A DNA stretch of 64,000 nucleotides from Pseudonocardia abyssalis (GTDB lineage: Bacteria > Actinomycetota > Actinomycetes > Mycobacteriales > Pseudonocardiaceae): assembly GCF_019263705.2 (NCBI RefSeq), contig NZ_JADQDK010000001.1, positions 6,138,001 through 6,202,000 of the forward strand, read 5' to 3'. The position numbers were made by a program, and so were the translations under genes. The notes below the pieces were generated by a model. It did no database searches, was not told where the DNA came from, and saw only the letters and a list, made by a program, of their open reading frames with translations. Shown in pieces: positions 54,941-62,308 of the stretch. The first letter of the stretch is position 1. Each line of letters opens with the position of its first letter.

Positions 54941-56107
54941 ATGTCCGTCTCCGTCACCATGCCCGAGCTCGGGGAGAGCGTCACCGAAGCAACGGTGACC
55001 CGCTGGCTCAAGGACGTCGGCGACACGGTCGCGGTCGACGAGCCCTTGCTCGAGGTCTCCACGGACAAGGTCGACACCGAGATCCCCTCGCCGGTGGCGG
55101 GCACAGTGCTCGAGCTGCTCGTCGGTGAGGACGAGGTGGTCGAGGTCGGCGGCCTGCTCGCGCATGTCGGCGAGGCGGGCGAGTCCTGCGCCGTCACAAC
55201 GGAACCGGTGACCGACAGGAAGCCCGCGCCGGCGGCCGCGCCCGCGGAAAGCACCGCCGTCCAGCGTGCGCGTGCGGAACCGGCGCCTGCGGCGCCGGTC
55301 GCCCCGAATCCGGTTGTCGAGCAGGCCGCAGAGCCGGCCCCACGCGAGGAGCCGCGCCGAGCCGGACGGTCGACGTCGGCCGAGATGGCAGGCACGCAGG
55401 TACCGATGTCGCGGCTGCGGCAGATCATCGCTCAGCGCATGACGGAGTCCTTGACCTTGTCGGCGCAGCTGACCACGGTCCAGGAGGTCGACGTCACCCG
55501 AGTTGCCCGCTTGCGGGTCGCGGCGAAGGACGACTTCACCCGGCGCGAAGGCATCAAGCTGACGTTCCTGCCGTTCATCGCGAAAGCCGTGGTCGAGACG
55601 TTGGCGACCTTCCCCGCTCTCAACGCCTCGATCTCCGAGGACGGCAAGTCGGCGATCTATCACGACGCCGTCCACCTCGCCGTCGCCGTTGACACCCCAC
55701 GGGGGCTGCTCATCCCGGTCATACGGAACGCCCAGGAGCTGGGTGTCGTCGGGCTCGCCCGCCGTATCGCGGACGTTGCCGAGCGCACCCGCACGAACAC
55801 CATCACGGCAGACGAACTCAGCGGCGGCACGTTCACGATCACCAACATCGGCAGCGTCGGTGCCTTGTTCGACACTCCCATCATCAACCAGCCGCAGGTC
55901 GCGATCCTGGCCACGGGAGCCGTCTACCGAACTCCTGCTGTGATCACCGGCCCGGACGGTGAGGACCAGATCGCCGTCCGCTCTCGTTGCTACCTTCCGA
56001 TGACCTACGACCACCGTCTGGTCGACGGTGCCGACGCCGGCCGCTTCGTCAGCGCGGTCCGAGCCCGTCTGGAAGAGGGGGCTTTCGGCGAGGAGCTGGG
56101 CATGTGA
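54941..56107 (+). CDS. Dihydrolipoyl acyltransferase E2 (single lipoyl domain)
   Basis: A 388-residue E2. Residues 1-76 form a lipoyl domain with the modified Lys in VSTDKVDTEIPSP. Residues 85-150 form an Ala/Pro-rich linker. Residues 152-388 form the acyltransferase, ending with the active-site TYDHRLVDGADAGRF. A peripheral-subunit-binding domain, normally between linker and catalytic part, is not visible, so E3 docking is unclear. It should transfer the acyl group from the E1 to CoA. It ends the operon. Confidence 0.9.
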   Translation: MSVSVTMPELGESVTEATVTRWLKDVGDTVAVDEPLLEVSTDKVDTEIPSPVAGTVLELLVGEDEVVEVGGLLAHVGEAGESCAVTTEPVTDRKPAPAAAPAESTAVQRARAEPAPAAPVAPNPVVEQAAEPAPREEPRRAGRSTSAEMAGTQVPMSRLRQIIAQRMTESLTLSAQLTTVQEVDVTRVARLRVAAKDDFTRREGIKLTFLPFIAKAVVETLATFPALNASISEDGKSAIYHDAVHLAVAVDTPRGLLIPVIRNAQELGVVGLARRIADVAERTRTNTITADELSGGTFTITNIGSVGALFDTPIINQPQVAILATGAVYRTPAVITGPDGEDQIAVRSRCYLPMTYDHRLVDGADAGRFVSAVRARLEEGAFGEELGM

Positions 56108-56260
56108 GCGCAGCGGACGAGGGCGCGTGCCGCGCGAGGTCGGGGCAACCACGCACGAGACCATGACAGTCGTATCGGCGGACACCCGCCGGTGGTGTGC
56201 TCCGTCCGGTGAGGTCTCGGATGGGGCCCGGGGCGCTGACCACGAGCAGTCCGCGGCAGC

Positions 56261-57063
56261 TCAGTGGTTCCTTCGGAGCGTGTCGACGGGGCGGCATCCG
56301 TAACGGGCCCGGTACTGCTGACCGAAGCGACCCTGATGCAGGAAACCCCACCGCGTCGCGATGCTCGAGACGGTCGCTGACTCCGGGTCGTTCGAGGACA
56401 GCTCCTCGTGAACACGGGTGAGGCGCAGGTCGCGCAACACCGCCATGGGGGTAGAAGTGAGGTTGCGGCTGAAGGCGATCTGCAGTGAACGGGCCGAAAC
56501 CCCGGCGGCGCTCGCGATGTCGGCCAGACCGATCGGCTCGGCGATGTTCTCGTGGATGAAATCGAGGGCGCGCTGCACCGCTGCCGGCCGGGCGGATCGG
56601 GAGTCACCTCCGGCCAGCTCCTGAGAGTACCGATGCCGTGAGCTCAGCAGGAAACTCGCGATGACGAGGTTCTCGAACTGGCTTTCCAGAATGGGGCTCA
56701 TCCGCCCGCCGAAGCGATCGATCTCGCCTGCGTAGTAGGCGATCGCCGACGCCAGCCGAGCTCCTGCCGGCGCCCGGAGATCGACCTCGGGGTGGAAGTC
56801 GACGGGCCGGGGCACCGGCGCGCCCAGCAGGTTCGACAGGTGGTCGTGCAGGGCCAGCGCCGACATCTTGACTGCGAACTGGCCGGTGCTGGCCGGCCAT
56901 TCGAGCCGCACCGCGTCGGCCGGTGTGAAGATCACAGCGCGGACGCCCGCCTCCGTCACCACGTACTTGCGCTGCCGATACAGGTACGCCGATGTCCCCC
57001 CGCGGACGGAGAGGTTGATCTGGTAGCAGTCCTCGAGCGTCGGCGCATCGAGCCGCGCATCGG
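56261..57063 (-). pseudogene. AraC-family regulator, C-terminal part (split by IS256 element)
   Basis: The 3' portion of an AraC-type gene. It resumes in AraC-binding-domain sequence (LDAPTLEDCYQINLSVRGG) and contains the full HTH domain (AVQRALDFIHENIAEPIGLADIASAAG, then TRWGFLHQGRFGQQYRARYG). Upstream the frame is closed by the transposase stop. Removing the element and one 10-bp target copy restores a single 341-residue frame with the N-terminal part at 58483-58715. A GTG at 56962 could still give a truncated protein with the DNA-binding domain. Confidence 0.9.
57054..57063. repeat. Target-site duplication, left copy
   Basis: CGCGCATCGG, identical to 58483-58492, flanks the element. IS256-family elements make 8-9-bp duplications; one base of the ten may be chance. 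Confidence 0.85.
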
Positions 57064-58482
57064 AGCAATAGTCAAGACCTGTGGATGAAGATCTTTAGGC
57101 GGCTTCCGGTTGGTGGTGGTCGTCGGGTCGTTCGACGAGCTTGCCGTTGACGAACAGGGCGCCGGCGCGGACGAGCGCGACCAGGTGTGGGCCGTTCACG
57201 GCGCGCCAGCGGTCCTGGGCGGCCTCGATGAGCTTGAACGCCATCGCCAGCCCGGCTGCCCGCGAGCCGGGACCGCGAGTGATCTTCGTGCGGTGCCGGA
57301 CGGTGGCGAAGGTCGACTCGATGGGGTTCGTGGTGCGCAGGTGGATCCAGTGCTCGGCGGGGAAGTCGTAGACCGCGAGCAGCACCTCGACATCGTCGGT
57401 GATCTTCGCGACCGCCTTCGGGAATTTCGCCCCGTAGGCGGCCTCGAATGCTTTCACGGCGTCGAGGGCGTGGCGGCGGTCTTCGGCGTTCCAGATCTCC
57501 GCGAGTGCCTTCTTCGCCCCCGGGTGCGCGGATTTCGGGAGGGCGCCGAGCACGTTGGCGATCTTGTGGAACCAGCAGCGCTGCTCGCGGGTCGCGGGGA
57601 ACACCTCGCGCAGCGCGGCCCAGAACCCCAGCGCGCCGTCTCCGACCGCGAGGACCGGGGCGCGCATCCCTCGCCGGGCGGCATCGCGCAGCAGGTCCGC
57701 CCAGGACTCGGTCGACTCGCGGTAGCCATCGGCCAGCGCGACGAGCTCCTTGCGCCCGTCAGCACGGACGCCGATCAGCACGAGCAGGCACAGCTTGTGT
57801 TCTTCGAGGCGGATGTTGACGTGGATCCCGTCGGCCCACAGGTAGACGTAGTCGGCTCTGGACAGGTCGCGGGCGGCGAAGGTGCGCTGTTCGGCCTTCC
57901 AGGTCTCGGTCAGCTTCGTGATCACCGGCGCCGAGAGCCCGGCGGTCGAGCCGAGGAACTGGCCCAGGGCGGGCACGAAGTCGCTGGTCGAGAGCCCGTG
58001 CAGGTAGAGCAGCGGCAGCACTTCGGTGATCTTCGGGGTCTTGCGGCACCAGGGCGGCAGGATCGCCGAGGAGAACCGCGCCCGCTCCCCGGTCTGCGGG
58101 TCGGTGCGCCGGTCGTTCACCCGCGGCACGGTCACCTCGACCGCGCCGGCGCTGGTGAGCACCTCGCGGGGCTGGTGGGTGCCGTTGCGCACGACCAGCC
58201 GGCGGCCGTGCTCGTCGCGCTCGCCGACGTGGCGGGCAATGTAGTCGTCGACCTCGGCCTGCAGAGCCTCGGCGAGCATCCGGCGGGCGCCCTCGCGGAC
58301 CAGCTCGTCGATCAGCGAGCCGCCGTCCCGGTGGGGTTCATCTGCGTCGGCAGCTCCAGGAACTACGGTGAGCACGGGTCGTACCCTTCCGACCGGCGTT
58401 GGCGCGCCGATCTTGCTTGATGGCCTCAAGATCACCGGAAGGGTACGGCCCCTCCGGTCATCCACAGGTTTCAAGCATTGCT
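57064..58482 (-). mobile_element. IS256-family insertion sequence (1419 bp)
   Basis: The element is bounded by inverted ends starting AGCAAT. The left 25 bp (57064-57088) and the reverse complement of the right 25 bp (58458-58482) agree at 20 of 25 positions, including CCTGTGGATGA. The 10-bp direct repeat CGCGCATCGG lies immediately outside. It carries one transposase gene and interrupts an AraC-family gene. The intact frame, close-set ends and perfect target repeat point to a recent, possibly active insertion. Confidence 0.93.
57095..58375 (-). CDS. IS256-family transposase
   Basis: A protein of about 426 residues of the mutator-type family. SLIDELVREGARRMLAEAL at the N-terminus, DDE residues in LWADGIHVN, AVGDGALGFW and TTNPIESTFATVRHRT, and RCWFHKIANVL of the family signature. 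The GTG at 58375 is preferred; an ATG at 58489 lies outside the element in the target repeat and cannot be native. It ends 31 bp from the left end of the element. Confidence 0.93.
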   Translation of the reverse strand: MLTVVPGAADADEPHRDGGSLIDELVREGARRMLAEALQAEVDDYIARHVGERDEHGRRLVVRNGTHQPREVLTSAGAVEVTVPRVNDRRTDPQTGERARFSSAILPPWCRKTPKITEVLPLLYLHGLSTSDFVPALGQFLGSTAGLSAPVITKLTETWKAEQRTFAARDLSRADYVYLWADGIHVNIRLEEHKLCLLVLIGVRADGRKELVALADGYRESTESWADLLRDAARRGMRAPVLAVGDGALGFWAALREVFPATREQRCWFHKIANVLGALPKSAHPGAKKALAEIWNAEDRRHALDAVKAFEAAYGAKFPKAVAKITDDVEVLLAVYDFPAEHWIHLRTTNPIESTFATVRHRTKITRGPGSRAAGLAMAFKLIEAAQDRWRAVNGPHLVALVRAGALFVNGKLVERPDDHHQPEAA

Positions 58483-58492
58483 CGCGCATCGG
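58483..58492. repeat. Target-site duplication, right copy
   Basis: CGCGCATCGG, matching 57054-57063. Confidence 0.85.
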
Positions 58493-58715
58493 CTCCGAAC
58501 GTGCAGAACCCCAGGGTCATGCTCCCGCTGACCGCGGCGTTCAGCACGAGGTCGAGCGGCTGATCCTCGGCGATGTCGAGCCGGTGCGGGTAGTAGAGCC
58601 GGCAGATGACGTCCCTGGCCTCATCGAGGTCCTCCGTCGCGCAGATCGGGGAACGGGCCAGGGGCATGCGCGAGGTGTCGGACGAGTTCGGTTCCAGCGC
58701 CCCTGTCGCACGCAT
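58483..58715 (-). pseudogene. AraC-family regulator, N-terminal part (split by IS256 element)
   Basis: Start of the AraC-type gene: ATG 58715 with GGAGGG 8 bp upstream, encoding ICATEDLDEARDVICRLYYPHR, the conserved opening of the AraC-binding-like domain. It runs through TLGFCTFGADAR into the element, reading out to a stop inside the element's right end. Joined to 57053 it continues in frame as FGADARLDAPTLEDC. It faces away from the E1/E2 operon and lies upstream of ribBA's 3' end. Confidence 0.9.
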
Positions 58716-58986
58716 CGGGTCGACCCTCCCTCCACCTCGCCCCGGACACCGTCGTCAGACCTGGACGCCGCACGCTAGCTCTCTGGCCCACCACGTGACT
58801 ATCCCCGTCGCGTAGCCGGTTCGCCGTTGCGCGAACGCAGCGATCGATCGTCGCCCCACACGGTGGTGACGAGCTCTCGCCATGGCTTTCGACGCCACGG
58901 CTGAGGCGGACTCAACGCATCCACTGGTTCGCGCTCGTCGAGGACGTCAGTTCTGCTCGGTTCCGACCCCGCCCATGAGTTCTGCG

Positions 58987-60258
58987 TCAACCCGTACTCT
59001 CGCCCCCTGATAGGAGGTGCCCCATGCGCTCCTGCTTCGTACGCAGGTAGCGGACGTTGTGTGGCGAGGTACTGGTCGGGAGACCGACGCGGCCGAGGAT
59101 CTCCAGGCCGTACCCATCAAGGCCGCCGTACTTGGCGGGGTTGTTCGTGATGAGCCGGAGCCGGGTGATGCCGAGATCGACCAGGACCTGCGCACCGGTG
59201 CCGTACGAGCGGCTGTCGACCGGGAGCCCCTGCGCGGTGTTGGCGTCGACGGTGTCCAGGCCGGACTCCTGCAGCGCGTAGGCGCGGATCTTGTGTGCCA
59301 GGCCGATCCCGCGACCTTCGTGGCCGCGGAGATAGACGACAGCGCCGGCCCCTTCGGCGACGATCGCACGAAGTGCCTGCTCGAGCTGTGCCCCGCAGTC
59401 GCAACGCAATGACCCGATGATGTCGCCGGTGAGGCATTCGCTGTGCACCCGGACCAGCGCGCCACGGTCGGTGTGGCTGGCGGCGGCGACGTCGCCGTGG
59501 ACCAGGGCGAGATGCTCCGTACCGTCGATCGTCGATCGGTACACAACCGCCCGGAAGTCCCCGAACACCGTCGGCATCGCCGAGGTGGCGACGGGCTCGA
59601 CCAGTCGCTCCGTAGCTCGCCGGTACCGCACGAGGTCAGCGATCGCGAGGATCGGCAGGTCGTGTTCGGCGGCGAAGGTCCGCAGCAGTTCTCCTCGCGC
59701 CATCGACCCGTCCGCAGCGACGATCTCTCCGATCACTCCGACAGGTTCGTGCCCGGACAGGCGCAGCAGATCGACTGCGGCCTCAGTGTGCCCCGCACGG
59801 ACGAGGACGCCGCCGTCTCGGGCTCGAAGCGGGAAGACGTGTCCGGGGCGTCGCAGGTCTTCGGGCCGGGTGGCCGGATCCGCGAGAGCACGGAGGCTCG
59901 CAGCGCGGTCGGCGGCCGCCACCCCGGTTCCGCAGCTGCGGTGGTCGACGGTGACGGTGAAGGCCGTCCCGTGCGCGTCGGTGTTCTCCTCGACCATCAG
60001 AGGCAGGTTGAGTGCGTCGGCTCGTGATGCCGGCATGGGAGCGCAGAGGATGCCGGTGGTGTGGCGTACGACGAACGCGACCTGTTCGGCTGTGGCAGTA
60101 GCGGCCGGCAGGATCAGGTCACCCTCGTTCTCCCGGTCTGCGTCGTCGGTGACGACCACCATTCGCCCGGCCGCGAGCGCGGCGACGGCATACTGAACGG
60201 CAAGTGTCGACGGCATCGCCGGTAAATGCGGACCGTGGTTGTCAGTGGAGCGCGTCAT
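58987..60258 (-). CDS. ribBA: Bifunctional DHBP synthase / GTP cyclohydrolase II
   Basis: A 423-residue fusion for the first steps of riboflavin synthesis. Residues 20-220 are RibB (DHBP synthase), with VVTDDADRENEGDLI and GHTEAAVDL. Residues 225-423 are RibA (GTP cyclohydrolase II), with zinc cysteines in HSECLTGDIIGSLRCDCG and LRGHEGRGIGLAHK. ATG 60258 follows CAGGAG. An isolated ribBA copy in a catabolic island, next to a flavin reductase, suggests extra flavin supply for the monooxygenase. CGGATA pairs precede it. Confidence 0.95.
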   Translation of the reverse strand: MTRSTDNHGPHLPAMPSTLAVQYAVAALAAGRMVVVTDDADRENEGDLILPAATATAEQVAFVVRHTTGILCAPMPASRADALNLPLMVEENTDAHGTAFTVTVDHRSCGTGVAAADRAASLRALADPATRPEDLRRPGHVFPLRARDGGVLVRAGHTEAAVDLLRLSGHEPVGVIGEIVAADGSMARGELLRTFAAEHDLPILAIADLVRYRRATERLVEPVATSAMPTVFGDFRAVVYRSTIDGTEHLALVHGDVAAASHTDRGALVRVHSECLTGDIIGSLRCDCGAQLEQALRAIVAEGAGAVVYLRGHEGRGIGLAHKIRAYALQESGLDTVDANTAQGLPVDSRSYGTGAQVLVDLGITRLRLITNNPAKYGGLDGYGLEILGRVGLPTSTSPHNVRYLRTKQERMGHLLSGGESTG

Positions 60259-60444
60259 CGTCAACTCCTGGGGGCTCGATCTTGACCACTTCGGCAGGTG
60301 GGCGGCGTGCAGTCGCCCGTAGAACGGGCCGGCTATCAAGATCCCGACCTCGATGACACGGACCCCTCATGGCTCCGCCATCGACGGGCGGCCACATCGT
60401 CGTCGACCACTCGCCGACGCTAACAGGAGTCGAAAGGCTCGCAC

Positions 60445-60471
60445 TATCCGATGAATGACGACGACTATCCG
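60445..60471 (-). promoter_or_regulatory. CGGATA half-site pair upstream of ribBA
   Basis: On the plus strand TATCCG at 60445-60450 and 60466-60471, exactly 21 bp apart, so CGGATA toward ribBA. Flanking bases also match (ACTATCCG in both). About 190 bp before the ribBA start. Confidence 0.6.
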
Positions 60472-60504
60472 CGGAGTGCACCAGACGTTCCGATGTTCGC
60501 CCAG

Positions 60505-60531
60505 CGGATAATGCGCGGATGTCGGCGGATA
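60505..60531 (+). promoter_or_regulatory. CGGATA half-site pair upstream of the flavin reductase
   Basis: CGGATA at 60505-60510 and 60526-60531, 21 bp apart, oriented toward the reductase. The second ends 35 bp before ATG 60567. Opposite in orientation to the ribBA pair, so the divergent region is symmetrical. Confidence 0.62.
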
Positions 60532-60566
60532 TCGGGCCGCCGCTGCTCGGCATAGCCTCGTTCCGC

Positions 60567-61091
60567 ATGAGTGACCGGACGCACACCGGGGTAACCTCGG
60601 TCGACCCCTTGTACATGCGCAGCGTGCTGGGCCATTTCCCGTCCGGCATCGTCGTGATCACCGCGATCACGCCGGAAGGACCGGTCGGCTTCACGTGCCA
60701 GTCGTTCAGCTCCCTGTCGCTCGATCCGCCTCTGGTGTCCTTCGCGCCGGCCCGCAGCTCGGCGACGTGGCCACGCATCCGGGAAGCAGGACGATTCTGT
60801 GTGAACATCCTGGCCGACGATCACGCAGAAATCAGCACTGCGTTCGCGCGCTCGGGAACCGACAAGTTCACCGGCGTGCCGTGGACGCCTGCCCCGTCCG
60901 GCGCGCCTCGGCTGTACGGGGTGGCCGCGTGGATCGACTGCGCGCTGCATGAGGAGTTTCCCGGCGGTGACCACACGATCGTCCTGGGGCTGGTTCAGGA
61001 CCTCAGTGCGGACGCGTCGCGGTCGCCGTTGCTTTTCCACCGCGGCGCCTACGGCATTTCGCCCTTGCGGATCGAGAGCAAGTCACAGTAG
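60567..61091 (+). CDS. NAD(P)H:flavin reductase (HpaC-like)
   Basis: A 174-residue flavin-reductase-domain protein: MRSVLGHFPSGIVVITAITPEGPVGFTCQSFSSLSLDPPLV cut into the usual N-terminal pattern, then FCVNILADDH and GDHTIVLGLVQDL. Such short reductases supply FMNH2/FADH2 to a separate oxygenase, here probably the LLM monooxygenase at 48486. ATG 60567 is preferred over ATG 60519: the regulatory pair at 60505-60531 would otherwise lie inside the gene, and the shorter form fits the family. Confidence 0.88.
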   Translation: MSDRTHTGVTSVDPLYMRSVLGHFPSGIVVITAITPEGPVGFTCQSFSSLSLDPPLVSFAPARSSATWPRIREAGRFCVNILADDHAEISTAFARSGTDKFTGVPWTPAPSGAPRLYGVAAWIDCALHEEFPGGDHTIVLGLVQDLSADASRSPLLFHRGAYGISPLRIESKSQ

Positions 61092-61196
61092 CCGCCGCAC
61101 CGCCCCAGGCGGTCCCCCAGAGTTCTGCCGCCGGATCTCGCCGAACCGTTCCTTGTAGTGGTGGGCGAATCGGCACCGGCCGAAGAATCCCCATCG
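61083..61196 (-). pseudogene. Decayed C-terminal fragment of an AraC-family gene
   Basis: The minus strand reads RWGFFGRCRFAHHYKERFGE and on to a stop, a clear AraC C-terminal helix region. Directly before it the frame shifts: upstream GVTVRAA lies in a different frame, and the correct frame has stops. It overlaps the flavin reductase 3' end by 9 bp. No start or upstream HTH helix survives. Confidence 0.7.
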
Positions 61197-61510
61197 CGGC
61201 GCGAACGGTCACGCCGGTCAGTTCGACGGCCGTCTCCCCGGCCCCGTGGTGGTGCGCATGAGAGGCGGAATGCAGCGGTAGTGGGCGCCAGAGCATGGGT
61301 AGAGGGGGCGGGCAACCTGAGGTTGAGCCCGTGCGGCGTCCGGTGTCGCCGCGGCGCATCGGGTGTCGTGGCCGATGGTCCAGCGTGCGCTGGTCGCCCC
61401 GGGCGCGATCGAGCTCGTCGACCCGGAGCCCATGCCGTGGTGCCCGAGGGCGAGGGGAGGACGCGCATGACGGACGCTCCAGGAGGGTTTGCGACGAGTG
61501 GATCTCCTGA

Positions 61511-61552
61511 AACGAGTAGCAGGCCAGAGCGACAACGCTCTGACCTGCTACT
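61511..61552 (-). terminator. tRNA-Lys terminator hairpin; right copy of the 42-bp repeat
   Basis: AGTAGCAGG (61515-61523) pairs with CCTGCTACT (61544-61552), and inside AGAGCG pairs with CGCTCT around ACAA. It lies just 3' of tRNA-Lys and is probably its terminator. The 42-bp segment recurs at 45195-45236 with four changes, two of them breaking the outer stem there. Confidence 0.82.
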
Positions 61553-61556
61553 TTGG

Positions 61557-61629
61557 TGCGCCGTCAGGGACTTGAACCCCGAACCCGCTGGTTAAGAGCC
61601 AGCTGCTCTGCCAATTGAGCTAACGGCGC
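61557..61629 (-). tRNA. tRNA-Lys (anticodon CUU)
   Basis: The minus strand gives acceptor GCGCCGT pairing with ACGGCGC, D-loop TTAGCTCAATTGGCAGAGCA, anticodon loop CTCTTAA (CUU) and T-arm GGGGTTCAAGTCCCT. A genome-encoded CCA follows at 61556-61554. The 3' end faces the island. Confidence 0.96.
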
Positions 61630-61661
61630 GTGCGATGCGCTCCGACGAGCGCTCGAAAACG

Positions 61662-62252
61662 CTAACACAGCCGCCCGGGCGGGCCGTCGACCGGGTCGGG
61701 AACCGGGGTCGGCGGTGGGGGGTCCGCGGCGATCTCCTCCCAGAACTCGCGGAAGGCCTCGGCGAGCTTGATCCCCAGGCGTAGCGGTGCCATGCGGCGG
61801 TCCTGGCCGTGGCGGGGGAGCTCGCGTGCGGCGATTCGCTCGTACTCGTCGAGTCGTCGCTGGTAGAGGGCGATCTCGTGGCGGGCGAGGTCGACGAGAG
61901 CCGTGGCCGTGAGCTGATCGCTGAAGAACAGTTGCAGCACCGCCTCGTCGCGCATCTCGAACACGTCCTCGACGGGCCGGGTCAGCCAGGTGTCCAGCGC
62001 CGAGCGGCCCCGCGGGGTCAGCGCGAAGACCTTGCGGCGCCGGCCGCCCGGCTCCTGGTCGACGGTGAGATGGCCGGAGGCGGTGAGGCGGTCGGGCTCC
62101 CGGTAGAGCTGGGAGTGCGGGAACGTCCAGAAGTACTCCACGGACTTCCGGACCGCGCTCTCGAGCTCGTACGGCGTCGACGGGCCCCGCAGGTGGATCA
62201 GTCCCAGAACGACGTACGAGGTGGGGCTCAGGCGGATTCCGTCCTCGCTCAT
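61662..62252 (-). CDS. PadR-family transcriptional regulator
   Basis: A 196-residue regulator: PadR winged helix at residues 8-85 (LSPTSYVVLGLIHLRGPSTPYEL, SQLYREPDRLTASGHLTVDQEPGGRRRKVFALTPRG) and a C-terminal Vir_act_alpha-type helical domain. ATG 62252 lies 8 bp after GGGAGAGG. It is divergent from an acyl-CoA ligase across a palindrome, so probably represses itself and the ligase. Confidence 0.9.
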   Translation of the reverse strand: MSEDGIRLSPTSYVVLGLIHLRGPSTPYELESAVRKSVEYFWTFPHSQLYREPDRLTASGHLTVDQEPGGRRRKVFALTPRGRSALDTWLTRPVEDVFEMRDEAVLQLFFSDQLTATALVDLARHEIALYQRRLDEYERIAARELPRHGQDRRMAPLRLGIKLAEAFREFWEEIAADPPPPTPVPDPVDGPPGRLC

Positions 62253-62281
62253 GGGCACATCCTCTCCCGACGCTTGACCAC

Positions 62282-62296
62282 CCTCCGAATCGGAGG
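62282..62296. promoter_or_regulatory. Palindrome in the PadR/ligase gap
   Basis: CCTCCGA (62282-62288) and TCGGAGG (62290-62296) are perfect arms around one A, between the divergent PadR and acyl-CoA ligase genes. It also contains GGAGG, 12 bp before the ligase ATG. A bound regulator would block both genes. Confidence 0.72.
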
Positions 62297-62308
62297 TTGA
62301 CTGACGGG

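Noticed and set aside
57110..58420. Plus-strand frame opposite the transposase
   Set aside because: Antisense shadow; the minus strand has the full DDE transposase.
58376..58489. Longer transposase starting at ATG 58489
   Set aside because: That codon lies in the target-site repeat outside the element, so it is host DNA.
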